The notes under the pieces: model-generated
Database searches by the model: none
What the model saw: only the letters and a program-made list of their open reading frames with translations
What the model was told of the DNA's origin: nothing
Made by a program: the position numbers and the translations under genes
Part shown: piece after piece, positions 49,144 through 54,718 of the stretch
How the letters are laid out: each line of letters starts with the position of its first letter
Position numbering within the stretch: position 1 is the first letter of the stretch
Source: a virus
Length of the DNA stretch: 54,718 bases
IMG/VR virus record: IMGVR_UViG_3300034374_003298
Location: 1 to 54,718 of that record
Direction: 5' to 3' (one strand)

Positions 49144-50731
49144 CGATTTCTGGATCAAAGACTAAAGTTTCTGCAATCATGGATCTGATGATTAATCGAC
49201 CTACAAGCTCAGAGAATTGTGGCACTACGCCATTTCCTAGAGCTTTAAGTCTGTCAACATCATTATCTTTGCGTTCAGCTACTCTTTCTTGTCCTTTTTC
49301 CCACTCGCTATCAATTCCCCAATCGTTAGTTAGTCCAAGTTCAGCCAACCATCTGGGTAACCCATAAGTCTGTTCACCCATGCTGGGTTGAGGCGCTTGC
49401 CAATCAATGTTGGATCTCGTTCCCCAATGTCCTGTTCCAAAGTAGAGCCGTGTTTCCCTGCTCTCGCTGATGGGGTATGGCGATTGACTGGCTTTGAGGC
49501 TTGACTTGCTGCTGGTGTCGAAAAAGTTTCCTTTTCCCTCACTTGCACTTTGTCTGCTAGATTGAGGGATCTGCTCTCGCCCCCACTTTTCGCTACTCTC
49601 CTGCCCTTGTCGTTCAGTTCCAAATTCTTGTGTTCGTTGTCCTGTGTCGATGGTGTCGGCCACATCTCCATTTCCTCTTTGGTTTTCCACTCCATCACTT
49701 CCACTGTCATCAATTCCTTGTCGTATTTGATCTCCTGTAGATGAGGTTTGATCTGAATCCATTGATCCACTGTTGGATGACTGAAGTATTTGTCTTTCCT
49801 GAACCAATGATCCACTGTTGATTTCTTTATTCCTGTCAATTTCTGAAGTTTGGTTGCTGATGTCTGACTCCTCAGATATTCCACGAACTCCATTTGATCT
49901 GGAAGCATTGGTCGTTTCACTATCTCGTGATCCTGGTAATACTCCATTAGGCTCGGATCCTTTTCTATCATGTCCATCCAGACTTGATCGCTCAAAGTTC
50001 TCTGTATTCTGTGACCTGTCGCTCTGCGTGTTTTCCCCTGCATGAGTTTCGTTGCGTGTTTCAGGCTGTCCTCTTTCTGATCCATTGTTGTGGGTGTTAA
50101 CCAAATTTTCGGATTCTCTCGCAAGTTGCCAGTAGATTTTCTTTTGCTCTTCCTCTCTGGATCTCCACGATACAAGGCTCTCTCCAAAGCGTCCCCTGAT
50201 CTCGCTGGCAAGTGATCCATAGTGTTCGGTGTCTCCCACGATTCCAACTCCCACCCATCTTTGTCTTTTGTGCCTTGCTCCAACGAACTTTGCTGATATA
50301 AGTTGCCATTCAAATCTATAATGGCGCATTTCGGCCACACCTTTGAGGACACGATTAATGGCTTCTCCGTTGCTTGCTCTGAGGATGTTGGGGACATTTT
50401 CCAACATGAAGACTGGTGGTCGTAACTCATTAATAAATCTTTCGACTTCATCCCATAACCATCTTTCATCTAATACTCCTTTCTGGTTTCCTGCCACGCT
50501 TACTGGCTGGCAAGGAAAACCTGCTGTGATAATATCTACCTCTGGTAAATCTTTTGTGTTTATTTCCTCAACATTTTTGTTTAAAACTAAACTATCAGGA
50601 AAATTTTTTTTTAATATTTTTGTACAAAATTCATCGTTATCTATTTGCCATTTGACATCAGTAACAAGTCCTGATCTAACTAAGCCAAGTTCTATACCAC
50701 CAATACCTGCAAACATGCTGCCAAGTCTCAT
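49121..50731 (-). CDS. C5-cytosine DNA methyltransferase with long polar insert
   Basis: 536 residues. Motif I FAGIGGIE (7-14), motif IV GFPCQPVS with catalytic Cys74, motif VI ENVP (110-113), motif VIII-like RHKRQRWVGVG (~152-163), and motif X DRLKALGNGVVPQ (~493-505). Between ~170 and ~430 the chain is low complexity, rich in Ser, Asn, Asp, Glu, Gln and Arg, where the target recognition domain would be expected. That stretch lies over a separate 379-codon frame. The 3' end overlaps a plus-strand gene. It methylates cytosines, likely to protect phage DNA from restriction. Confidence 0.87.
   Translation of the reverse strand: MRLGSMFAGIGGIELGLVRSGLVTDVKWQIDNDEFCTKILKKNFPDSLVLNKNVEEINTKDLPEVDIITAGFPCQPVSVAGNQKGVLDERWLWDEVERFINELRPPVFMLENVPNILRASNGEAINRVLKGVAEMRHYRFEWQLISAKFVGARHKRQRWVGVGIVGDTEHYGSLASEIRGRFGESLVSWRSREEEQKKIYWQLARESENLVNTHNNGSERGQPETRNETHAGENTQSDRSQNTENFERSSLDGHDRKGSEPNGVLPGSRDSETTNASRSNGVRGISEESDISNQTSEIDRNKEINSGSLVQERQILQSSNSGSMDSDQTSSTGDQIRQGIDDSGSDGVENQRGNGDVADTIDTGQRTQEFGTERQGQESSEKWGREQIPQSSRQSASEGKGNFFDTSSKSSLKASQSPYPISESRETRLYFGTGHWGTRSNIDWQAPQPSMGEQTYGLPRWLAELGLTNDWGIDSEWEKGQERVAERKDNDVDRLKALGNGVVPQFSELVGRLIIRSMIAETLVFDPEIVKVDRPQ
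49330..50469 (-). CDS. Overlapping gene inside the C5 methyltransferase gene (+1 frame)
   Basis: 379 codons on the same strand, wholly within the methyltransferase gene. The ATG at 50469 has AGAAAGGAG (50476-50484) six bases upstream. The protein has ordered features: SSKVWPKCAIIDLNGNLYQQ, ETPNTMDHLPARS (79-91), WLTPTTMDQ, a helix-turn-helix-like block (ATKLQKLTGIKKSTVDHWF, about 205-223, then HPTVDQWIQIKPHL), WPTPSTQD (270-277) and LNPAWVNRLMGYPDGW (360-375). These match, by recall, a family of phage proteins found beside C5 methyltransferases. A 379-codon frame without stops is unlikely by chance in AT-rich DNA. Confidence 0.72.
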   Translation of the reverse strand: MKDGYGMKSKDLLMSYDHQSSCWKMSPTSSEQATEKPLIVSSKVWPKCAIIDLNGNLYQQSSLEQGTKDKDGWELESWETPNTMDHLPARSGDALERALYRGDPERKSKRKSTGNLRENPKIWLTPTTMDQKEDSLKHATKLMQGKTRRATGHRIQRTLSDQVWMDMIEKDPSLMEYYQDHEIVKRPMLPDQMEFVEYLRSQTSATKLQKLTGIKKSTVDHWFRKDKYFSHPTVDQWIQIKPHLQEIKYDKELMTVEVMEWKTKEEMEMWPTPSTQDNEHKNLELNDKGRRVAKSGGESRSLNLADKVQVREKETFSTPAASQASKPVNRHTPSARAGKHGSTLEQDIGERDPTLIGKRLNPAWVNRLMGYPDGWLNLD

Positions 50732-51390
50732 TTGATTCTTTCTTTTGCTATTTCTAAATATTCTGGTACTAATTCTATACCAATAAAACTTCTTTGTCTA
50801 TTCATGCAAACTACTCCAGTTGTTCCACTACCTAAGAAAGGATCTAGTACAATTTCACCCTTTTGTGTGTAATTTTTAATAAAATGATCAGCTAAAGAAA
50901 GAGGCATTTGTGCATTTAAGTTTTTTATATACTTAGTTCCTTTATTTATTTCAACATGATTTCTTAAAAAATGTTTATTTCCTTTTACCTTAGATTTAGA
51001 AAAACATAAAATATATTCAACTACATTTGAAACATAATATTGTTTTGAACTAGGTGTTGCATTAGGCTTATACCAAATAAAGTTTTGTTCTAAAATATCT
51101 GCATAATGACCTATTAGTTTAAAAACATCTTTTTTATTTTGTGAGTTTGCTTGTATATTCCAAAAAACATACCCACTAGAAACTCTTAAAAGCTGGTCAA
51201 TGATTTTTGTACACCAATCAAAATAGTTTTCATTACTATCTTCAAAATGTTCATATTTACCTTTTGCTTTTGATTGTATAGATCTACTTCTGCCAATATT
51301 GTATGGTGGACTAGTAAAAACATGATCTACATAGTCATCTTGCATTTCTTTTAATATTTCTAAAGCGTCACCTTGAAATAATGTTATCAA
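50728..51390 (-). CDS. SPPY-type amino-methyltransferase
   Basis: 220 residues. Starts MITLFQGDALEIL, then VFTSPPYNIG (motif IV), and near the C-terminus LDPFLGSGTTGVV (motif I, beta-class order) and FIGIELVPEYLEIAKERI. It modifies adenine N6 or cytosine N4. The start is TTG at 51390, with AAAGGA five bases upstream that lies in the coding region of the upstream gene's AKERI motif; no ATG fits before the catalytic motif. It ends four bases into the C5 gene start (ATGA). Confidence 0.85.
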   Translation of the reverse strand: MITLFQGDALEILKEMQDDYVDHVFTSPPYNIGRSRSIQSKAKGKYEHFEDSNENYFDWCTKIIDQLLRVSSGYVFWNIQANSQNKKDVFKLIGHYADILEQNFIWYKPNATPSSKQYYVSNVVEYILCFSKSKVKGNKHFLRNHVEINKGTKYIKNLNAQMPLSLADHFIKNYTQKGEIVLDPFLGSGTTGVVCMNRQRSFIGIELVPEYLEIAKERIK

Positions 51391-52291
51391 TTCGTTCCTT
51401 TGCTTTTTCGTAAAACTCTGGATCTAACTCGGATCCTATAAAATTTCTTTTTAATTCTAATGCTGCAACTCCAGTACTGCCACTACCCATTGTAAAATCT
51501 GCAACAAGATCTCCTTTGTTGGTAAAGCTGTAAATAATATCCTTTAAAAGATCAACAGGTTTCTGTGTTGGGTGTATTTTTTCCTCATCTCTAGGATATT
51601 TCAATATGTTGCTTTTTATTTTTTCGCCTTTTTTTAAATTAAATGTTTGTAAATGCTTGTTGTTTATTTTTTTTAATTCTTTATAAGGAATAAATTTTTC
51701 GTTATTTTCAAGGTTGAATCTTTCAATGAGATCGTTATAAGCCTCTTCGGTGCATAATTTGAACTGTGTGCTTTCTGTTCTAAAGGTATGGTCTATTCTT
51801 TGTCCAAATTCTAAAATTAATTTTGCTTTACTCCAACCTATATGTTTTTGTAACCAAGAAAAATATTGTCGCAATGGATTATTGTTCATGGTGTCGTATC
51901 TTTTTGTAAAAACAATAATATCTTCAAAATAGTTAAGAGGCGCTCTCTTAGCCTGAAAAGCGTTTGCAAAGTGATCCTTTTCCCAGATCATTGTGTAAGA
52001 AAAGTTTAAATTATAAGAACTATGATTTATAAGGTTTGTTGTAAACGGTTGTACTCCAAAAAGTATTAATCTACCTGATTCCCTTAGTAATCTTTCCGAC
52101 ATCAGAAAAAACTTGTCTAAATCTATTGAGCTGTCCCAATCAAACTTTCCAAGCATACCATTAGTGTATCTACCATCATCTTTGCCTATATCTTTCATTA
52201 ATCCATAGGGAAGATCACATAAGATAAGATCAACAGAAGAATGATCTAAAGTTTCCATAAACTCTAAACAATCGCCATTAAATAGCTTCAA
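51368..52291 (-). CDS. DLPY-type adenine methyltransferase
   Basis: 307 residues. MKLFNGDCLEFM start, ILCDLPYGLM (motif IV), FEDIIVFTKR, HPTQKPVDLL, and ADFTMGSGSTGVA (motif I). An internal segment (about 125-215) is longer than in the neighbours and is probably the target recognition part. The start is TTG at 52291 after AAAGGAGA in the preceding gene's last codons, the same junction as the next gene. Likely N6-adenine specificity. Confidence 0.85.
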   Translation of the reverse strand: MKLFNGDCLEFMETLDHSSVDLILCDLPYGLMKDIGKDDGRYTNGMLGKFDWDSSIDLDKFFLMSERLLRESGRLILFGVQPFTTNLINHSSYNLNFSYTMIWEKDHFANAFQAKRAPLNYFEDIIVFTKRYDTMNNNPLRQYFSWLQKHIGWSKAKLILEFGQRIDHTFRTESTQFKLCTEEAYNDLIERFNLENNEKFIPYKELKKINNKHLQTFNLKKGEKIKSNILKYPRDEEKIHPTQKPVDLLKDIIYSFTNKGDLVADFTMGSGSTGVAALELKRNFIGSELDPEFYEKAKERIDNIISR

Positions 52292-52967
52292 TTCTCTCCT
52301 TTGCTAATTTGTAATTATCGTTGTTTAATTCAATTCCAATAAAATCTACATTGTTTTTTATACAAGCGACACCAGTAGTTCCACTTCCCATAAAATTATC
52401 TAAAACAACATCGTTTGGTTTTGAGGCAATTTTTAATATTCTGTCTGCCAGAGCTAATGGCATTTGTGTAGGGTGTATTCTTTCTGCTTTTGGTATATTG
52501 TGTGGTACATACCATACAGAAGTTAATGGATCATCTATACCACAATCACTGTTTAAATAAATATCATCTCCTTTTGCAAGGTGATATATAATTTCGTAAT
52601 CTAAATGGAATCTAGCTTTGGAACTATCAAAGCTACCAGCATATTTCCAAATAATGTAACTTTTGAAATCAAGCTGTTGAAAAGCATTTGTAAATTCTAA
52701 CCAATGAGGTGTCCTTAATTTTTTTTGCGCTGTTTTGCTTTTAATATTAAAAAACAACTGGCCGTTAGGTTTTAAGATCCTGGCGTATTGTTCAAAGACT
52801 TGATCTATAAATTCTGAGTACAGCTTTAAAAATAGAATATCTTTGTTACTAGCTTGATATCCTGCACCAGAAATATCTTCATAAGGTGGACTTGTAACAA
52901 TTAAATCAATAGAGTTATCTGGTAACTCTTTCATAACTTCTAAACAATCACCATTAAATAATTTCAT
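52278..52967 (-). CDS. SPPY-type amino-methyltransferase
   Basis: 229 residues. MKLFNGDCLEVM, VTSPPYEDISG (motif IV), HPTQMPLALADRI, DNFMGSGTTGVA (motif I), FIGIELNNDNYKLAKERI. ATG at 52967 with GGGGAA upstream. It is a paralogue of both neighbours, so the three arose by tandem duplication. Substrate base N6-A or N4-C cannot be told from SPPY. Confidence 0.85.
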   Translation of the reverse strand: MKLFNGDCLEVMKELPDNSIDLIVTSPPYEDISGAGYQASNKDILFLKLYSEFIDQVFEQYARILKPNGQLFFNIKSKTAQKKLRTPHWLEFTNAFQQLDFKSYIIWKYAGSFDSSKARFHLDYEIIYHLAKGDDIYLNSDCGIDDPLTSVWYVPHNIPKAERIHPTQMPLALADRILKIASKPNDVVLDNFMGSGTTGVACIKNNVDFIGIELNNDNYKLAKERIEAI

Positions 52968-53502
52968 TTCCCCAACTATCCCAACCCTCTACTTTTTGTC
53001 TTGCAAATAATTCTATACGAGGTAGATCTCCACAAAGCTCTACAATTTTATTTCTAACTACATCTGGTTTTTTTGAGTGTTCTTGTATTCTTTCATCAAC
53101 GATTGAGTGAACACTAGCACTTTCTCTTTGAGGTTTTCCTTTTACACCTAGAAAGCAGACCTCAGCATTAGCTCTAGTCCAATGTCCCATACCCCAAAAC
53201 CAAGTGTCTGCTTTCTTATTCCTTTTAACCCAAGTAAACGCTGCACTGCGATACTTGAATCCCCAACTTTCCATAGCTTGTAAACCTATAAGTAATTTAG
53301 GATAAGTGATCCACATAAACAAAATACAATTATCGTCTGCTATATCTTGCACTGGTAGATCATAGATCTCCTGTGGTTTCATCTGATTGTACTTACCGTC
53401 CCAATTTCTTTTAAGAAAACCTGAATCATAAGACCACGGTGGATCGGCATAAATAATATTATATTTTTTCTCTGGAAAAGGTATTAAATCTGATTCCCCC
53501 AT
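52954..53502 (-). CDS. MT-A70 family adenine methyltransferase 1
   Basis: 182 residues from the ATG at 53502, which has AAGGA eight bases upstream (an in-frame ATG at 53511 has none at a useful distance). IPFPEKKYNIIYADPPWSY holds the DPPW motif, then FMWITYPKLLIGLQAMESWGF, EVCFLGVKGKP, and PRIELFARQKVEGWDSWGNE at the end. This family methylates adenine N6 in DNA or RNA. It overlaps the second MT-A70 gene upstream by 19 bases. Confidence 0.88.
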   Translation of the reverse strand: MGESDLIPFPEKKYNIIYADPPWSYDSGFLKRNWDGKYNQMKPQEIYDLPVQDIADDNCILFMWITYPKLLIGLQAMESWGFKYRSAAFTWVKRNKKADTWFWGMGHWTRANAEVCFLGVKGKPQRESASVHSIVDERIQEHSKKPDVVRNKIVELCGDLPRIELFARQKVEGWDSWGNEII

Positions 53503-54029
53503 ACATCCCATCCTTTAGTCGTATTCCTTGCAAACAATTCAATTCTAGGGAGATCACCACACAAGTCAATAATATCATCTCTAATTCTGTCTGGTTTTTT
53601 GCTGTGTTTAGATCTAGGCTCTATTACTAATTCTTTCACAGCTTTAGAAACTCTACTTGGTTTACCTTTTGTTGCTAATAAACATATTTCTGGATTTCCT
53701 CTTGTCCAATATCCTAAACCAGTGAAAAATCCCTCAGATTTCATATTTTTTTTAACCCAGTTGAAAGCTACTGTCTTGTAAGTAAACCCCCAGCTTTCAA
53801 TAACTTCAAATGCCTGTGGTAAAGAGTGGTTCACTACCCATAAAAATAAAACACAATCTTTATCAGCTATGTCATTTACAGGTAAAGACTTGATCCAGTT
53901 CAGATCTTGTGTTGCATAATGCTGATTAGGATTTCTACCCTCGCCTTTTTTACTAAAGTTCTTAAATGACCAGGGAGGATCTGCGTAAATAATGTTGTAT
54001 TTTTTATCAGGAAAAGGTATTACCGTCAT
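53484..54029 (-). CDS. MT-A70 family adenine methyltransferase 2
   Basis: 181 residues; paralogue of 52954-53502 with the same start (IPFPDKKYNIIYADPPWSF) and end (PRIELFARNTTKGWDVWGNQ). Both keep DPPW, so both may be active. Two related MT-A70 proteins coded side by side recall the paired MT-A70 complexes of eukaryotes, in which one partner is often inactive; here both motifs are intact. First gene of the methyltransferase island, 183 bases from the terminase-like gene. Confidence 0.88.
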   Translation of the reverse strand: MTVIPFPDKKYNIIYADPPWSFKNFSKKGEGRNPNQHYATQDLNWIKSLPVNDIADKDCVLFLWVVNHSLPQAFEVIESWGFTYKTVAFNWVKKNMKSEGFFTGLGYWTRGNPEICLLATKGKPSRVSKAVKELVIEPRSKHSKKPDRIRDDIIDLCGDLPRIELFARNTTKGWDVWGNQI

Positions 54030-54093
54030 AAAAATATTTTAATATATTGTTGCATATAAATCTACTTATGGTTAAATAAGTACTGAATCAAAA

Positions 54094-54138
54094 GAGTCCT
54101 CTTCGGTCTTTCTAGACCACAGGACGACTCCTTTTTTT
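54094..54138 (+). terminator. Plus-strand hairpin with T-run
   Basis: GTCCT (54096-54100) pairs AGGAC (54121-54125), and inside GGTCT (54105-54109) pairs AGACC (54114-54118), loop TTCT; GACTCC then seven T. It acts as a terminator for plus-strand transcription, though no plus gene ends nearby. It may be the end of a short RNA starting near 54050 (TTGCAT with TAAATA 17 bases on). Confidence 0.55.
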
Positions 54139-54156
54139 CGTATTACTGGCAACAAG

Positions 54157-54179
54157 CCCTCCAGCAATGGAGGGTTTTT
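54157..54179 (+). terminator. Plus-strand rho-independent terminator
   Basis: CCCTCC (54157-54162), loop AGCAAT, GGAGGG (54169-54174), then TTTTT. A second plus-direction terminator 20 bases after the first. Together they shield the terminase-like gene from antisense transcription. Confidence 0.7.
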
Positions 54180-54193
54180 GTCTTGTGTAACAC

Positions 54194-54211
54194 TTTTCCG
54201 ATATCGGAAAA
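54194..54211. promoter_or_regulatory. Palindrome TTTTCCGATATCGGAAAA
   Basis: A perfect 18-base palindrome one base after the stop of the terminase-like gene, between it and the methyltransferase island. Longest of three copies of CCGATATCGG. Probably an operator that controls the methyltransferase genes; inferred. Confidence 0.6.
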
Positions 54212-54212
54212 C

Positions 54213-54718
54213 TTATGAACTGTATTTAATATTAAATTCTATTGTCTTACCCTCTGAATGAGCTTCAAGTTCTCGCTTGTCTTTACCCCAATCTTGTGGA
54301 TTAGATCGCTCTAAGAACCAAGCACTAGCCTGCCATACTCCATTATTCGCTGCCTCTGTGATTACAGCTATATGGGAAAGCTCACCCTCGATCTTTGCCT
54401 TTTTTAAGGACTGCCAAAACTCCCATAAATTGAGATCATCAGCGTTATTTATACGATCTGGGTTACCTAAACAAGCCTTATCGATCTTCTGGAACTCTCT
54501 TTGCCACCTATAAAAAGTAGTTTCTGATATTCCAGCAAAATCTGCTGCTTTTTTCTGACTTAAACCCATTTTCAAGCCAGAGGATAATTTCCTTACTGTG
54601 TCATCGGTTAATTTGCTTGGCCTACCAACAATCTCTATATCGAAATCCTCTTGATCCGCAACAGCTATATCTGTATTCCCGCTGCGATCAATTTCATCAA
54701 CCGAGTCAATAATTTCTA
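54213..54718 (-). CDS. Small terminase-like HTH protein, 5' end cut by the window edge
   Basis: The frame is open to base 54718 with no start codon in view, so at least ~168 residues. VGRPSKLTDDTVRKL then SQKKAADFAGISETTFYRWQ is a helix-turn-helix, and the end HIAVITEAANNGVWQASAWF with LERSNPQDWGKDKR matches small terminase proteins that recognise the packaging site. A TTG (54575) and ATG (54569) inside the frame would cut the HTH domain, so the gene must start beyond the window. TerL is 8 kb away, so this is unusual spacing for TerS/TerL. Confidence 0.75.
   Translation of the reverse strand, partial: EIIDSVDEIDRSGNTDIAVADQEDFDIEIVGRPSKLTDDTVRKLSSGLKMGLSQKKAADFAGISETTFYRWQREFQKIDKACLGNPDRINNADDLNLWEFWQSLKKAKIEGELSHIAVITEAANNGVWQASAWFLERSNPQDWGKDKRELEAHSEGKTIEFNIKYSS

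Noticed and set aside
50097-50309. A third open frame in the C5 methyltransferase region
   Set aside because: Only 70 codons, inside the doubly coding region, no ribosome binding site, no recognisable pattern.
52954-54029. The two MT-A70 genes as one frameshifted gene
   Set aside because: Each has a complete start, DPPW motif and matching C-terminus, so they are two full-length paralogues.
1-54718. The window as one circular genome
   Set aside because: Joining the ends would give the left secreted-protein gene a stop right at the join, but would leave the terminase-like gene with no ATG start. No terminal repeat is seen. I treat both edges as cut.

Overview
The window looks like a long piece of a tailed double-stranded DNA phage genome with siphovirus-type structural genes. 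It holds a large terminase, an HK97-type portal, protease and capsid, head-tail connectors, a tail tube, a frameshifted tail assembly chaperone, a 1256-residue tape measure and very large tail fibres. The DNA is AT-rich (about one third G+C by eye). A canonical WhiB regulator (C-x22-C-x2-C-x5-C plus GIWGG) points to an actinobacterial host. Low G+C together with actinobacterial features suggests a marine actinobacterium of the Candidatus Actinomarina type; this is inference. Neither edge is a natural end: a secreted-protein gene is cut at base 1 and a small-terminase-like gene is cut at base 54718.

Nearly every gene reads on the minus strand, so the genome is read from right to left. From the right: a small-terminase-like gene; an island of DNA methyltransferases (two MT-A70, three DPPY/SPPY amino-methyltransferases, one C5-cytosine enzyme) joined by short overlaps; a 344-bp control region full of repeats; small genes and a thioredoxin; a ParB-like/methyltransferase-like fusion; then TerL, portal, protease and capsid, connectors with WhiB and a second regulator inside them, tail terminator, tube, chaperones, tape measure, distal tail protein, a hub/fibre protein with a self-cleaving chaperone, and a 2411-residue fibre with 16 repeats. 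Next come two glycine-rich adhesins, one with Tyr/Asn/His-rich repeats. Then follows a tight cassette (3431-10503) with four 2-oxoglutarate/Fe(II) oxygenase-like proteins, four copies of an unfamiliar paralogous protein family (a fifth copy lies among the fibre genes), an FkbM-like methyltransferase, a ferredoxin and a 44-residue Cys-rich protein. The left end has a calcineurin-like phosphoesterase, endolysin, holin and thermonuclease.

Four small plus-strand genes break the pattern (41780-42016, 41986-42195, 47701-47871, 48970-49143). Two of them have a -10-like hexamer six bases before the start codon, as in leaderless actinobacterial transcripts. A fourth-gene promoter overlaps a sequence resembling the actinobacterial LexA box. 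A rare palindrome centred on CCGATATCGG occurs three times, twice in intergenic control regions.

Most notable: (1) a 379-codon gene with its own strong ribosome binding site lies wholly inside the C5 methyltransferase gene in another frame, and both frames look like real proteins; (2) the oxygenase/methyltransferase/unknown-family cassette next to the fibre genes may modify the phage tail or a host surface molecule; (3) a repeat-rich control region that may be a replication origin or transcription switch; (4) several genes of 37-56 codons found by reading between the larger ones.
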